In this document: positions 37,006 to 47,900 of the stretch, piece after piece
Position numbering within the stretch: position 1 is the stretch's first letter
Layout of the letters: every line of letters begins with the position of its first letter
Origin: Burkholderiales bacterium
GTDB lineage: Bacteria > Pseudomonadota > Gammaproteobacteria > Burkholderiales > Casimicrobiaceae
Length of the DNA: 64,000 bases
Assembly (NCBI GenBank): GCA_020852555.1
Contig: JADZAQ010000082.1
Location: 1 to 64,000, forward strand
Direction: 5' to 3'
The notes under the pieces: model-generated
The model's database searches: none
Told to the model about the DNA's origin: nothing
Seen by the model: the letters and a program-made list of their open reading frames with translations, nothing else
Translations under genes and position numbers: made by a program

Positions 37006-37919
37006 GAACGCGGTCTCGTAGCGCCGCTGCCGGTGGGTCGGGCAGGAGGCAACGGCAGCGCGGTGAGCTGCTGCGCGAGGGCGTGCGTCGTGCCCGGATC
37101 GACGGTGAGCGGGCTGCGGGCGATCGCTGCCTCCACACAGAGCATCGCAAGGTAGCCGTCGTCGGGGAGGTCGTGTGGTCCGGGTCCGCTCGGCGGTCCG
37201 GGATTCCAGATCACCGTATCGGTGCTGCCGGATGCGCGCACGACGAGGCTGCGGTGCGGCTCGCGCACGCGCAGCTCGCTTGGCACCGTGTGGTAGACGC
37301 GATCGAGCGGGTCGGTCAGCGCGAGCGCGGGCGCGGTCTCGGCCGCGTCGTCGATCCGCAGGCGCTTGTCGCGGTAGCGCGCGGGCGCGAGGCCCTCGAT
37401 GACGGTCGAACGCACATCGCGAACGCGCAGGTACGTGTGGAGCGCGCCGGTGAAGGCAAACGGAGCGCTGCCCGGATTGCCCACCCGCAGCGTCACGGTG
37501 AGGTCGTTGCCCGCCGCGGTGGCGACGAGCTCGCAGGTGAAGGCGTGCGGCCACGCCACGCGCGTGCGGGGCGAATCGTCGAGGCGCAGCCGCACCTCGG
37601 CCGCTCCCGTGGGCGAGCGCCCGGCAAAGATGGGCGCCCATTCGCATTCGCGCACGAAGCCGTGCATCGGCAACGGTCCCTGATCGGCGAATTGCGGGAA
37701 GCACAGCGGAATGCCGCCGCGAATCGGCATGCCGGGTGCGAACCGCGACCGCGGACTGAGATAGAGGCGCTCGTCACCGGCCGCCGGTTGCCACGCGGTC
37801 AGTTGCGCGCCGTGGAGGTACACCTCGATGCGTGCGCCGTCGGCGGCGACCGCGACGATCTTGGGCAGGCCACCTTCGCCGGGGATCGTTGCAACGGGGC
37901 TGGCTCGCGCGGTATTCAT
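37002..37919 (-). CDS. D-hexose-6-phosphate mutarotase (aldose-1-epimerase fold)
   Basis: A 305-residue YeaD-like protein expected to speed conversion between alpha and beta anomers of glucose 6-phosphate. Typical stretches are EVYLHGAQLTAWQPA near the N-terminus, RGGIPLCFPQFADQGPLPMHGFVRE with the catalytic-loop His, ALHTYLRVRDV, and WNPGPPSGPGPHDLPDDGYLAMLCVE. ATG 37919 was chosen because the upstream 14 residues are unlike the family. It leads a tight run (4-base overlap, then 7-base gap) with the two glucosidases, and links free sugar release to the pentose phosphate enzymes encoded on the other strand. Confidence 0.92.
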   Translation of the reverse strand: MNTARASPVATIPGEGGLPKIVAVAADGARIEVYLHGAQLTAWQPAAGDERLYLSPRSRFAPGMPIRGGIPLCFPQFADQGPLPMHGFVRECEWAPIFAGRSPTGAAEVRLRLDDSPRTRVAWPHAFTCELVATAAGNDLTVTLRVGNPGSAPFAFTGALHTYLRVRDVRSTVIEGLAPARYRDKRLRIDDAAETAPALALTDPLDRVYHTVPSELRVREPHRSLVVRASGSTDTVIWNPGPPSGPGPHDLPDDGYLAMLCVEAAIARSPLTVDPGTTHALAQQLTALPLPPARPTGSGATRPRS

Positions 37920-38309
37920 GACGTCTTGGTTCGCCACGCCGCGGCCGGCGCGGCGGACCATGCGCCGCGCGCACTGGCCGGCGGAGGCGTGCCCATTCTA
38001 CTATCGCTGTTTCGGAGGCTCGCGATGCCGCACCCCGTGTTGCCCGTGGTCCATCTCGTCCGTCACGGCGACCTCGAGCGCGCTGGGCTACGAGCACGAG
38101 GCGAGCGAGCCCGTGATCCGCCTGGGGAACGATGCACGGCATCCGCCGCCATCCGCCAAGGCGGGCGAGCAGCCGTGAAGTGGTACGCTTGCCGGGTGCC
38201 GATCGGCGTCACGGCGACCGCGCGGGCGAGCCGACGTTGCACGAGGGTGCATGACATTCGCGGGGCGCCCCCCGACGCGCATCCGGCGCAACGATCCCGA
38301 GGTGATCCG
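37920..38309. other. Divergent 390-base gap between mutarotase and tal
   Basis: No supported gene. On the minus strand TAGAAT (38000-37995) could be a -10 for the mutarotase run. On plus, an ATG at 38025 after CGGAGG opens a frame whose first residues (VVHLVRHGDLE) recall the RHG motif of histidine phosphatases. The motif dissolves at once, and the frame then runs into tal, so it is not called. A TGG-TACGCT at about 38181-38189 is a weak -10 candidate for tal. Confidence 0.4.
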
Positions 38310-39392
38310 ATGAACGCCACCACCAAGCTCCACGCCCTGGGGCAGAGCCTCTGGCTCGACAACATCACGCGCGACCTCCTCGACAGCGGTACTCTCGCGC
38401 GCTATATCGCGGAACTGTCGGTTACCGGCCTCACCGCGAATCCGACGATCTTCTACCACGCGTTCAAGGGCGGCGACAGCTACGACGCCGCCATCCGCAG
38501 CAAGCTCCACGCGGGCAAATCGGGGGAGGCGACGTTCCTCGAGCTCGCGCTCGACGATGTCACGCGGGCGGCCGATCTCTTCCGGCCGGTGCACGAGCGC
38601 ACCGCCGGCGTCGACGGTTTCGTTTCGCTCGAGGTCTCGCCGTTGCTCGCCCGCGACGCGGCGTCGACGCTCGCGGTGACGCGCGACCTCCACGCGCGCG
38701 CGGGTCGCCCGAATCTCTTCATCAAGATCCCCGGGACCCCCGAGAGCCTGCCGGCGATCGAGGAGGCGACCTTCGCCGGGATCCCGGTGAACGTCACCTT
38801 GCTCTTCTCGCGGGAACAGTATCTCGCCGCGGCGGATGCGTACCTGCGCGGTATCGAGCGGCGCATCGCCGGCGGGTCGACCGCGAACGTGCCGTCGGTG
38901 GCCTCGCTCTTCGTGAGTCGTTGGGACGTGGCGGTGGCCAAGAAGGCACCGGCCGCGCTCGTCAATCGGCTCGGCATCGCGATCGCGCAGCGCGCGTACC
39001 GAGCCTATCGCGATCTCCTCGCGTCATCGCGCGTCGCGCGCATCATGAACGCCGGCGGCCGCCCGCAGCGCCTTCTCTTCGCGAGCACCGGCACCAAGGA
39101 TCCGCGGGCATCCGATACGCTCTACGTGAGCGCGCTGGCGGCGCCGCTCACCATCGACACCATTCCCGAGAGCACGCTGCACGCCTTCGCCGATCACGGC
39201 GTGATCGGGGAGCCGCTGCGCGTCGACGGCGGCGACTGCGAAGCGGTCATCGCCGCCGCCGGCAACGCGGGCATCGACGTCGCTGCGCTCGCGCGGAAGC
39301 TGCAGGACGACGGCGCCGACGCCTTCGTGAAGTCCTGGCAAGAGGTGCTGTCGATGATCGCGGCGAAGGGCGCTGCGCGGGCGGCGCCGTGA
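38310..39392 (+). CDS. tal: Transaldolase
   Basis: Moves a dihydroxyacetone unit between sugar phosphates in the non-oxidative pentose phosphate pathway. The 360-residue size and the start [16 protein letters not shown] match the long transaldolase type that neighbours zwf and pgi in many bacteria. The Schiff-base lysine is Lys139 in [12 protein letters not shown]; other blocks are [14 protein letters not shown] and [20 protein letters not shown] 38310 has GAGG 7 bases upstream; the in-frame extension back to 38025 lacks family support. The 3' end overlaps ppgK by 4 bases (GTGA). Confidence 0.97.
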   Translation: MNATTKLHALGQSLWLDNITRDLLDSGTLARYIAELSVTGLTANPTIFYHAFKGGDSYDAAIRSKLHAGKSGEATFLELALDDVTRAADLFRPVHERTAGVDGFVSLEVSPLLARDAASTLAVTRDLHARAGRPNLFIKIPGTPESLPAIEEATFAGIPVNVTLLFSREQYLAAADAYLRGIERRIAGGSTANVPSVASLFVSRWDVAVAKKAPAALVNRLGIAIAQRAYRAYRDLLASSRVARIMNAGGRPQRLLFASTGTKDPRASDTLYVSALAAPLTIDTIPESTLHAFADHGVIGEPLRVDGGDCEAVIAAAGNAGIDVAALARKLQDDGADAFVKSWQEVLSMIAAKGAARAAP

Positions 39393-40120
39393 AGGTGCTC
39401 GTCATCGACGTCGGCGGCAGCCACGTCAAGATCATGGCGACCGGCAGCAGCGAGGAGCGGCACTTCGTCTCCGGCGCCACGCTCAGCGGCCCGCAGATGG
39501 TCCGGCGGGTGAAGGCGCTCGCGCGCGGCTGGAAGTTCGACCACGTGGCGATGGGGTATCCCGGCGTGGTCGAGCGCGACCGGATCGTGACCGAGCCGCA
39601 CAACCTCGGCCGGGGCTGGGCGGGGTACGACTACGCAAAGGGCTTCGGCTGTCCGGTGCGCGTCGTCAACGATGCGGCGATGCAGGCGTTGGGCGGCTAC
39701 CGTGGCGGCAAGCTTCTGTTCCTGGGCTTCGGCACCGGGCTCGGCACCGCGATGATCGTCGACGACGTGATCGTGCCGATGGAGATCGCGCATCTGCCGT
39801 ATCGCAAGAAGACCTTCGAGGACTACGTCGGCGAGCGTGCGCTCGCGCGCGACGGCGTCGACAAGTGGCGCCGGCGCGTCGACGACGTGGTGCGGCGACT
39901 CATCGCCGCGCTGCAACCGGAGGACGTCGTGCTGGGCGGCGGCAACGCGCGCCTGATCACGGAGATGCCGCCGCGCTGTCGCATCGGCGCCAACAGCAAT
40001 GCATTCCCCGGCGGCTTTCGTCTGTGGGGGCAGCAGGCGCCCGCGCTGCCGACGCCGTCGACGCCGTTGTCGAAGGCGCCGCGCGCGCGCCGACCCCGGC
40101 GCGGCCGGAAGACGCCATGA
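39389..40120 (+). CDS. ppgK: Polyphosphate-type glucokinase (ROK family)
   Basis: A 243-residue ROK-fold kinase expected to phosphorylate glucose, with polyphosphate as preferred donor by family resemblance. It has the phosphate loop [12 protein letters not shown], the catalytic Asp in [27 protein letters not shown], and the motif [18 protein letters not shown] typical of polyphosphate glucokinases. The last 25 residues are basic and low-complexity ([12 protein letters not shown]), which might aid polyanion binding, but that is speculation. The GTG start shares four bases with the tal stop, and the stop shares four with the pgi ATG. ATP use cannot be excluded. Confidence 0.86.
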   Translation: MKVLVIDVGGSHVKIMATGSSEERHFVSGATLSGPQMVRRVKALARGWKFDHVAMGYPGVVERDRIVTEPHNLGRGWAGYDYAKGFGCPVRVVNDAAMQALGGYRGGKLLFLGFGTGLGTAMIVDDVIVPMEIAHLPYRKKTFEDYVGERALARDGVDKWRRRVDDVVRRLIAALQPEDVVLGGGNARLITEMPPRCRIGANSNAFPGGFRLWGQQAPALPTPSTPLSKAPRARRPRRGRKTP

Positions 40121-41760
40121 GCACGGCTCCCCGCACGGCACTTCCCGCCTGGCGCGCGCTTGCTGCGCACCAGGCGACACTCCAGTCGCGCACGCTGCGC
40201 GAGCTCTTCACGACCGACGCCACGCGCGGGACCCGCCTCGCCGTCGACGCCGCGGGAATCTACCTCGATTATTCGAAGAACCGTCTCACCGACGAGACGA
40301 TCACGCTGCTCGTCGATCTCGCCGAGGCCTGCGGCCTGCGCGAGCGCATCGCCGCGATGTTCGGCGGCGAGCGCATCAACGTCTCCGAGGATCGCGCGGT
40401 GCTGCACGTCGCGTTGCGCGCACCGGTCGGCCGCTCGATCTTCGTCGACGGGCATGACGTGGTGCCCGGCGTGCACGCGGTGCTCGCCGCGATGAGCGGC
40501 TTCGCGCAGCGCATCCGCAGCGGGGATTGGCACGGGCACACCGGCAAGCGCATCCGCAACGTCGTCAACATCGGCATCGGCGGCTCCGACCTGGGCCCGG
40601 TGATGGCGTACGAGGCGCTGCGCCACTACGCCGACCGCACGCTTGGCTTCCACTTCGTGTCCAATGTCGACGGCACCGACTTCGTCGAGGCGGTGCGCGA
40701 TCTCGACGCGGCGGAGACGCTCTTCATCGTCTCGTCCAAGACCTTCACCACGCTGGAGACGATGACCAACGCGCACGCGGCGCGCGACTGGCTGCTGGGC
40801 GCGCTGGGCGGCGATTCGCGGGCGGTGGCGAAGCACTTCGTGGCGGTGTCGACCAACGCCGAGAAGGTGCGCGCCTTCGGTATCGATACCGCCAACATGT
40901 TCGGCTTCTGGGACTGGGTGGGCGGGCGTTATTCGATGGACTCCGCGATCGGGCTCTCGACGATGATCGCGATCGGCCCCGAACGCTTCCGCGAGATGTT
41001 GGCCGGCTTCCACGAAATCGACGAGCACTTTCGCAGCGCGCCGTTCGGACGGAACCTGCCCGCGCTGCTCGGCCTCATCGCGGTTTGGAACAACGATTTC
41101 CTCGGTGCGCAGACGGTGGCGGTGCTCCCCTACGAGCAGTACTTGAAGCGTTTTCCAGCGTATCTCCAGCAGCTCACCATGGAGAGCAACGGCAAGGGCG
41201 TGCGGCTCGACGGCACGGCGGTCGACGTCGACACCGGCCCGATCTACTGGGGTGAGCCGGGCACCAACGGCCAGCACTCGTTCTACCAGCTCATCCACCA
41301 GGGCACGCGGCTCATCCCCTGCGACTTCATCGTCTTCGCCAAGACGATGAATCCCCTGGGCGCGCACCACGACTTGCTGGTGGCCAACGTGTTCGCCCAG
41401 GCCGAGGCGCTCGCCTTCGGGAAGACCGCCGCCGAAGTCGCCGCCGAGGGCGTGCCGGCGTCGCTCGTGCCGCACCGCGTGTTCACCGGCAACCGGCCGT
41501 CGAACGTGCTCTTGCTCGACACGCTGACGCCGGCGGCGCTCGGTCGCCTCGTGGCGCTCTACGAGCACAGCGTCTTCACGCAAGGCGTGATCTTCGGGAT
41601 CAACTCCTTCGACCAGTGGGGCGTGGAGCTCGGGAAGGCGCTCGCGCAGCGGATCGTCCCCGAGCTCGCCGGCACCGGCCGGGTGACCCACGACAGCTCC
41701 ACCACGGCACTGATCGCGCGCTACCGCAGGCTGCGCCGATCCGATGTTTCCCCCCTTTGA
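40117..41760 (+). CDS. pgi: Glucose-6-phosphate isomerase
   Basis: Interconverts glucose 6-phosphate and fructose 6-phosphate. The 547-residue length matches the family. Visible are [21 protein letters not shown], the phosphate-binding [11 protein letters not shown], the catalytic [25 protein letters not shown] with the active-site His, and the C-terminal signature with [23 protein letters not shown] lies before the ATG, which overlaps the ppgK stop. It places glucose 6-phosphate from ppgK at the junction of glycolysis and the oxidative branch encoded just downstream. Confidence 0.98.
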   Translation: MSTAPRTALPAWRALAAHQATLQSRTLRELFTTDATRGTRLAVDAAGIYLDYSKNRLTDETITLLVDLAEACGLRERIAAMFGGERINVSEDRAVLHVALRAPVGRSIFVDGHDVVPGVHAVLAAMSGFAQRIRSGDWHGHTGKRIRNVVNIGIGGSDLGPVMAYEALRHYADRTLGFHFVSNVDGTDFVEAVRDLDAAETLFIVSSKTFTTLETMTNAHAARDWLLGALGGDSRAVAKHFVAVSTNAEKVRAFGIDTANMFGFWDWVGGRYSMDSAIGLSTMIAIGPERFREMLAGFHEIDEHFRSAPFGRNLPALLGLIAVWNNDFLGAQTVAVLPYEQYLKRFPAYLQQLTMESNGKGVRLDGTAVDVDTGPIYWGEPGTNGQHSFYQLIHQGTRLIPCDFIVFAKTMNPLGAHHDLLVANVFAQAEALAFGKTAAEVAAEGVPASLVPHRVFTGNRPSNVLLLDTLTPAALGRLVALYEHSVFTQGVIFGINSFDQWGVELGKALAQRIVPELAGTGRVTHDSSTTALIARYRRLRRSDVSPL

Positions 41761-41776
41761 CCTCGCGAGTCTCGCC

Positions 41777-42787
41777 ATGCAACTTGGAATGATCGGCCTC
41801 GGGCGCATGGGCGCCAACATGGTTCGCCGCCTCGTCGGCGGTGGCCACGAGTGCGTCGTCTTCGACGTGTCGCCGCAGGCCGTGGCGGCGCTGGCGGCGG
41901 AACGCGCGACCGGGGCGTCGTCGATGGCCGACCTCGTCGCAAGGCTCGCGCCACCCCGCGCGGTGTGGCTCATGGTGCCCGCGGCGGTCGTCGATGCGAC
42001 GATTCACGAACTCGCGACGCACCTCGCTCCGGGCGACACGATCATCGACGGCGGCAACTCATATTACGTCGACGACATCCGCCGCAGCAGGGAGCTCGCG
42101 GCGCGTGGCATCGACTACGTCGACGTGGGGACGAGCGGCGGCGTGTGGGGTCTCGAGCGCGGCTACTGCATGATGATCGGCGGACCGCCGGCGAGCGTCG
42201 CGCGTCTCGATCCCGTCTTCGTGACGCTGGCGCCGGGACGCGGCAGCATCGAGCGCACCCCGGGTCGCGCGGCGCGCGGCGGCACCGCCGAGTCGGGTTA
42301 CCTGCACTGTGGCTCGAGCGGCGCCGGGCACTTCGTGAAGATGATCCACAACGGGATCGAGTACGGGATCATGGCGGCGTATGCGGAGGGCTTCGGCATC
42401 CTGCGCGCCGCCAACGTCGGCAAGCAGACGCACGCCGTCGACGCCGAGACCACGCCGCTGCGCGATCCCGAGCACTACCAGTACGACCTCGATCTCCCCG
42501 ATGTCGCCGAAGTGTGGCGGCGCGGCAGCGTGATCGCCTCGTGGCTCCTCGACCTGACCGCGACCGCGCTCGCCGAGGATCCGGCGCTGGCGAAATTCTC
42601 CGGGCACGTCGCGGATTCGGGCGAGGGCCGCTGGACGATTCGGGCGGCGATCGACGAGGCGGTGCCCGCTCCGGTCCTCACCTCCGCGCTCTTTGCGCGC
42701 TTCGCCTCGCGCGGCGAGGCCGATTTCCAGAACAAGCTCCTGTCGGCGATGCGCTTCCAGTTCGGCGGGCACATCGAGAAGAAATAG
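41777..42787 (+). CDS. gnd: 6-phosphogluconate dehydrogenase, decarboxylating (short form)
   Basis: Oxidises 6-phosphogluconate to ribulose 5-phosphate and CO2. The 336-residue protein belongs to the short GndA/YqeC-like class rather than the 470-residue E. coli type. Motifs are [32 protein letters not shown], the substrate stretch [21 protein letters not shown], and [15 protein letters not shown] with the catalytic Lys. Short-class enzymes are often NAD-linked; the cofactor here is not certain. ATG 41777 opens the conserved N-terminus, while an ATG at 41744 inside pgi is an alternative. zwf begins 2 bases after its stop. Confidence 0.95.
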   Translation: MQLGMIGLGRMGANMVRRLVGGGHECVVFDVSPQAVAALAAERATGASSMADLVARLAPPRAVWLMVPAAVVDATIHELATHLAPGDTIIDGGNSYYVDDIRRSRELAARGIDYVDVGTSGGVWGLERGYCMMIGGPPASVARLDPVFVTLAPGRGSIERTPGRAARGGTAESGYLHCGSSGAGHFVKMIHNGIEYGIMAAYAEGFGILRAANVGKQTHAVDAETTPLRDPEHYQYDLDLPDVAEVWRRGSVIASWLLDLTATALAEDPALAKFSGHVADSGEGRWTIRAAIDEAVPAPVLTSALFARFASRGEADFQNKLLSAMRFQFGGHIEKK

Positions 42788-42789
42788 CC

Positions 42790-44178
42790 ATGCGTGACGC
42801 CAGTGCATCCGACGCGCTCGTCTTCTTCGGCGCGACCGGCGACCTCGCCTACAAGAAGATCTTTCCCGCGCTGCAGGCGATGATCCGCCGCGGGACGCTC
42901 GACGTGCCGATCATCGGGGTCGCCAAGTCGAACTGGACAGTCGATCAGTTCCGGGCGCGGGCGCGCGACAGCGTCGAGAAGCACGGCGGGGTCGACGAGG
43001 CCGCGTTCGCGAAGCTCGCGCAGCTCCTGCGCTACGTCGACGGCGACTACGGCGATCTCGCCACCTTCAAGCGGCTGCGCAGCGAGTTGGGCAGCGCCGA
43101 GCATCCGGCGCACTACCTCGCGATCCCGCCGATCCTCTTCGCGCCGGTGGTCGAGCAGTTGGTCAACGCCAACTGCGCGCAAGGCGGCCGGGTGATCGTC
43201 GAGAAGCCCTTCGGCCGCGACCTCGCATCGGCACGCAAGCTCAACGCGATCCTGCTCGCCGTCTTCGACGAGGCGCACATCTTCCGCATCGATCACTACC
43301 TGGGCAAGCAGGCCGTCGACAACCTCCTCTTCTTCCGTTTCGTCAACGCGTTCCTGGAGCCGGTGTGGAACCGCAGCTTCGTGGAGAGCGTGCAGATCAC
43401 GATGGCGGAGAGCTTCGGCGTGCAGGGGCGCGGCAAGTTCTACGACGAAACCGGCGCCTTGCGCGACGTCGTGCAGAACCACCTCTTCCAGGTGCTGTGC
43501 AATCTGGCGATGGAACCGCCGGTGCGCTCCGACGGCGAGACGCTGCGCGACGAGAAGGTCAAGGTGCTGCGGTCGATCGCGACGCTCGTCCCGGCGGACG
43601 TCGTGCGTGGCCGCTTCGACGGCTACCTCGACGAGCCGGGGGTGGCCGCCGACTCGACGACCGAGACCTATGCCGCGGTGCGGCTCGCCCTCGACTCGTG
43701 GCGCTGGCAGGGCGTGCCCTTCTACATCCGCGCCGGCAAGAGCCTGCCGCAGACGCGCACCGAGGTGCTGGTGCGCCTGCGCCGCCCGCCGACGATGTTC
43801 CCCGGCTGCCGCACGCCGCCCAATCACCTGCGCTTTCGCATCGGCCCCGACGTCGAGATCGCGCTCGGCGCGACGGTGCTCGATGCGCAAGCCGCCATGA
43901 CCGGACGCGCGGTCGAGCTCCTCGCCGTCCACCGTCCGGGTGCCGAGGACCAGGACGCCTACGAGCGCGTGCTGGGCGACGCGATGACCGGCAATGAAAC
44001 ACTCTTCGCGCGTCAGGACTACGTCGAGGAAGCGTGGCGCATCGTCGATCCGGTTGTTGCCGCCGGCACCCCGCTCTTCCCGTACCAGCCGGGAACCTGG
44101 GGGCCGCCGGAAGCGGCGCGCCTCACGCCGCCGGGAGGTTGGGACGACCCCAGCGTCACGGACGATTCGACGTACTGA
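42790..44178 (+). CDS. zwf: Glucose-6-phosphate 1-dehydrogenase
   Basis: First step of the oxidative pentose phosphate pathway. The 462-residue protein is about 30 residues shorter than the typical enzyme. It keeps the cofactor motif [28 protein letters not shown], the catalytic signature [14 protein letters not shown], and the C-terminal domain with [16 protein letters not shown]. The dinucleotide motif reads GATGDLA rather than the commoner GASGDLA. It begins 2 bases after gnd and is followed after 24 bases by pgl, completing the pathway to ribulose 5-phosphate. Confidence 0.97.
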   Translation: MRDASASDALVFFGATGDLAYKKIFPALQAMIRRGTLDVPIIGVAKSNWTVDQFRARARDSVEKHGGVDEAAFAKLAQLLRYVDGDYGDLATFKRLRSELGSAEHPAHYLAIPPILFAPVVEQLVNANCAQGGRVIVEKPFGRDLASARKLNAILLAVFDEAHIFRIDHYLGKQAVDNLLFFRFVNAFLEPVWNRSFVESVQITMAESFGVQGRGKFYDETGALRDVVQNHLFQVLCNLAMEPPVRSDGETLRDEKVKVLRSIATLVPADVVRGRFDGYLDEPGVAADSTTETYAAVRLALDSWRWQGVPFYIRAGKSLPQTRTEVLVRLRRPPTMFPGCRTPPNHLRFRIGPDVEIALGATVLDAQAAMTGRAVELLAVHRPGAEDQDAYERVLGDAMTGNETLFARQDYVEEAWRIVDPVVAAGTPLFPYQPGTWGPPEAARLTPPGGWDDPSVTDDSTY

Positions 44179-44202
44179 AGCGTCACGGCCGGGGAGCGCA
44201 CG

Positions 44203-44907
44203 GTGCCGCTTCAGCTCGACGTCCTTCCCGACAGCGCCGCGGTGGCGCAGGCCGCGGCGCGCTTCATCGCGGCGCAGTCGATGGCCGCGATTGCCCGGCG
44301 CGGCCGCGTCAAGCTCGCGGTGAGTGGCGGCCGCACGCCGTGGCAGATGCTGCGTGCGCTCGCCCAGGAGCGCGTCGACTGGACCAACGTGCACGTCTTC
44401 CAGGTCGACGAGCGCGTGGCGCCACCGGGTGATCCCGACCGCAACCTCACGCAGCTTCGCGAGAGCCTGCTCGCCCACGTCGACCTGCCTCCGGCGAACG
44501 TCCACGCGATGCCGGTCGAGGCCAACGATCTCGATGCGGCGGCAGCGCGCTACGCGCAAACGCTCGCCACCATCGCCGGCACGCCGCCGCTGCTCGATGT
44601 CGTCCACCTGGGTCTGGGTGCGGACGGCCATACCGCATCGCTGGTCCCGGGTGACCCGGTGCTCGACGAGGACTTTCGCACCGTTGCCGTCACGCGACCC
44701 TACCAGGGCCGCCGCCGCATGACGCTCACGTTTCCGGTGCTCGATCGCGCGCGCTGCGTGCTGTTCGTGGTGACCGGCAGCGACAAGGCGATGGCGTTGC
44801 AGCGCCTCGTCGCCGGCGACCGCCGCATTCCGGCGGCACGGGTGACGGGCGAACGCTCACTGGTGCTGGCCGACGCCGCGGCGGGCGCCACCGACGCCTC
44901 GCCGTGA
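44203..44907 (+). CDS. pgl: 6-phosphogluconolactonase
   Basis: Hydrolyses 6-phosphogluconolactone between the zwf and gnd steps. The 234-residue protein is of the DevB/NagB-like type, with LAVSGGRTPWQMLRAL near residue 44, VHVFQVDERVAPPGDPDRN, and LGLGADGHTASLVPGD. The GTG start at 44203 has GGGGAG 6 bases upstream. It is the last gene of the tal-ppgK-pgi-gnd-zwf-pgl run and is convergent with tamB. Confidence 0.96.
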   Translation: MPLQLDVLPDSAAVAQAAARFIAAQSMAAIARRGRVKLAVSGGRTPWQMLRALAQERVDWTNVHVFQVDERVAPPGDPDRNLTQLRESLLAHVDLPPANVHAMPVEANDLDAAAARYAQTLATIAGTPPLLDVVHLGLGADGHTASLVPGDPVLDEDFRTVAVTRPYQGRRRMTLTFPVLDRARCVLFVVTGSDKAMALQRLVAGDRRIPAARVTGERSLVLADAAAGATDASP

Positions 44908-44910
44908 TGC

Positions 44911-44924
44911 CGCGGCGCGCCGCG
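44911..44924. repeat. Perfect GC palindrome between pgl and tamB
   Basis: The 14-base sequence CGCGGCGCGCCGCG equals its own complement and sits 3 bases past the pgl stop in a 52-base convergent gap. No T tract adjoins it; it may mark transcript ends without being a classical terminator. Confidence 0.35.
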
Positions 44925-44959
44925 CGATCGGGGCCGGCGCCGGAGGCAGCGGCGCCGCG

Positions 44960-47900
44960 TCAGTCGAAGACGCGGCGATAGAACACCCCGACGCTGTTCA
45001 CGAACCCGGCCTCCGCGCGCAGCGTGATCGAGCGGGTCAGCGTGTACTCGATGCGCAGCGCGTTCGACGCCAGCGAAAGCCCCTGCTCGTAGACGAGCGT
45101 GAGGCGATCCGAGATGCGCTTGCCGAAGGTCGCCACCTGCGTCGCGGCGGCGCCTGGGGTAGCCGAGGCGCGGCTCTCCACCGAGACGTCGTCGAGGCCG
45201 ATCGTGTTGGCGAGCCGCGTGCCCAAGGGTCGGCTGTCGCCGCCGGTGAGCAGCGACGCCGACGCCGCGCCGAGCAGTGCGATGTCGTTGCGGCTCGCCC
45301 GATCGAGCCCCTGTCCGGTGAGGATCCACGACAGCTTCTCGCCATCGGATACCGGCGGATTCGAGACCAGGCGCACGCGTGGCTGCTGCACCGTGCCGCT
45401 CACCTCGACGCCGGCCTCGACCGCGAGGTTCTTGCGTAGCGCCACCACGTCGAGCGCCGGGTTGGCGACGGGGCCGTCGAAGATGAGTCGGCCGCGATCG
45501 ATGGTGAGGCGCTGGCCGAAGAGGTAGTAGGTGCCCGCGACCGCCTGGATCGTGCCGTTGGCGGCGAGCGTGCCGCCGGGCGTGGTCGTGACGTGCACGC
45601 CGCCGGTGAGCCGCGTATCGAGTCCTTCGCCGGTGAACCGGAAGTTGCCGCCGAGTGCCACCTGCAGGTCGAGCGCGAGCGGCAGCGCTGCGTGGCCGTT
45701 GCCGCGCGGCGGCGCACCCACGATCACCACGTCGTCCGAAAGCTGGCCGACGCGCGTGGGCGCGTACTCGATGCGCCCCTTCTCGAGCATGATGTCGCCG
45801 GCAAGATGGACCTTGCCGGCGGCAAAGGCGAGCGTGCCCTTGCCGTCGGCGACGAGTTGCAGGTCGGGTCGGTTGGCGAGCGTGAAGTCCTGCGCCTGCC
45901 AGGTGAGGCGGGTGCCGGGCTCGCCCGCGTCCTTTGCCGGAGCGGCGATGCGGCCGGTCGCCGTGAAGCGCCCGGCGCCGCCGGCGACGGACAGTTCGTC
46001 GACCACGATCGTGCGCTCGGCGAGATGCGCGCGCAGCGTTCCGTCGCGCAACTGCACGCCGTACTGCGGAAGATCGAAGCGCAGCGCGTCGCCGGCGAGC
46101 GTTCCGGTCGCCACGGGCTGCCCCAGTGTGCCGTGGGCGGCAACCTCGAGACGCAGGCGACCGTCGACCACGGCGCTGGTGCCGAGCCACGGTTGCAGCG
46201 GGCGCAGCGAAGCGAGGTCCGCCGTCACCTCGGCGGTGAACGGGGTGGCGGCCTCGATGCGCCCGGGCGCCGATCCGGGACCGAGCGTGAAGGTGGCATC
46301 GGCGGTCCCGGCGCGGGTCGAGCGGAAGCGTGCCGTCGCGGCGAGCGCATCGTCGGTGAAGCGGGCGTCGACGTCGAAGGTGGAGATGCCGAGTGCGATC
46401 TCGCTCGTCTCGAGCGTCGTCTCCGGGGCCGCGTACCAATCGCCGCGCTCGCGCGCCAGCGTGAAGACGCCGTTCAGCTGCGGGCTCGCGGCGAGCGTCC
46501 ACTGCCCGCCCACGACGAGCGTCGAGTGGAACGGCAGCGGCCGACCGACGAGTTGCGCGACCGCCGCCGCCGGCACGCCGCTGTAGCTTCCCTGCGTGTC
46601 GATGCGCCCCTCGCGCAGCGACAGCTTCGCGATATCGACGCGGCCATCGGCAATCGCGATCGCCGCGGTGCCGACCTCGATGCTGCCCGGCGCGACGACG
46701 AGGTGCGCGGGCGCCAACAGCCGCACCGCGTGGGCGCCGGCGTTGGCAAGCGTATCGAGCGTGCCCGACCAGCTGCGCGCCGCGCCGCCCGGCTCGGCGC
46801 CGGCGTCGAGCGCTCCGTTCGCGCTCGCGGTGAGGTCGACATTGCGGTCCTGCGCGGCGAGCGTCATGTGGTGCCTGCCGAGCGTGCCCTCGACGCGCGC
46901 CGTGAGACTCGCGAGCTCGATCGCCGGCGTGACGAGCTTGCCGGCGCTCGCCGCGAGCGTGAGCGCGCGCGCCTCGAGCGTCACCGGGCCCTTGGCATCG
47001 CCCCCGGGTGCGAGCGAGGCACGGACGCCGAGCGTGGCCGCCCGCAGGTCGCTGCCCCACACGAGGTCCGTTGCCTGCGCCTCGAGCGTGGCGCCAGGCG
47101 CCTGCGGCTCCCCGGTCACCGTGCCACGGGCGCGCAGCGTTCCCGCAAGCTCGGCGGGCAGCGTCATCTCGGGGAGGTAGCGCGCCAGCAGTGGCCGCAA
47201 CTCGCCGAGCTTGCCGACGGCGAGGTCGTAGGCGAGGCGGTCCCCGACGCCACCGGCGCTGCCCGTCAGCGCCAGCCGGCTGCTGCCGAGCGTCACGTCG
47301 GCCTTGGCATCGCGCACGCTGCCGGGTGCGACGTCGGCGATCGCGGTTCCGGCGAGCGCGAGCTCGGCGAAGCGGCTCCCCTTGGCGATCGCGATCTCGC
47401 CGTGGATCGCGAACGGCGACGCCAGCCTGCCGTGCGCCCGCACGGTGCCGTCGAGGCGGGCCGCCGGCATCGTCACGAAGCGCGCCGGATCGAAGCCCGC
47501 GACCTTGGCGTCGAGGGTGAAGGCGCGCGGTGCGTCGAGCCCAAGGCTCGCGCTGCCGGTGAGCGTGCCGTCGCCAGCCCGCGCGTGCAAGCGCTCGACG
47601 ATCACTCGCCGATTGGCAAGCGTTGCCGTAAAGCCGGCGGCGAGGTCGCCCTGGCGCAGGTCCGCACGCACGACCTGGCGCGCTTCCTCGACGGCGGCGT
47701 CGAGCGTGCCGCTCAAGCGGGTGGCGAGGAGCGCGGTGGATAGCCGCGCTACATCGACGTCGGCGAGCGTGAGGTCGAGGCGTACCGGGCCGGAGGCGCT
47801 GTCGAGCGTGGCGCGACCCGTGACCCGGCCGCCGGCGCCGCGCTCGCCGATCTCGGCAGCGATGTCGGTGGCGGTGAGCCGCGCCCCGTCGAAGGCGAGC

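Noticed and set aside
37006-37704. N-terminal extension of the MGH1-like glucosidase by 233 codons
   Set aside because: It runs through the mutarotase gene in the wrong phase and is Arg/Ala-rich. The GTG at 37005 gives the family-like start and a 4-base overlap.
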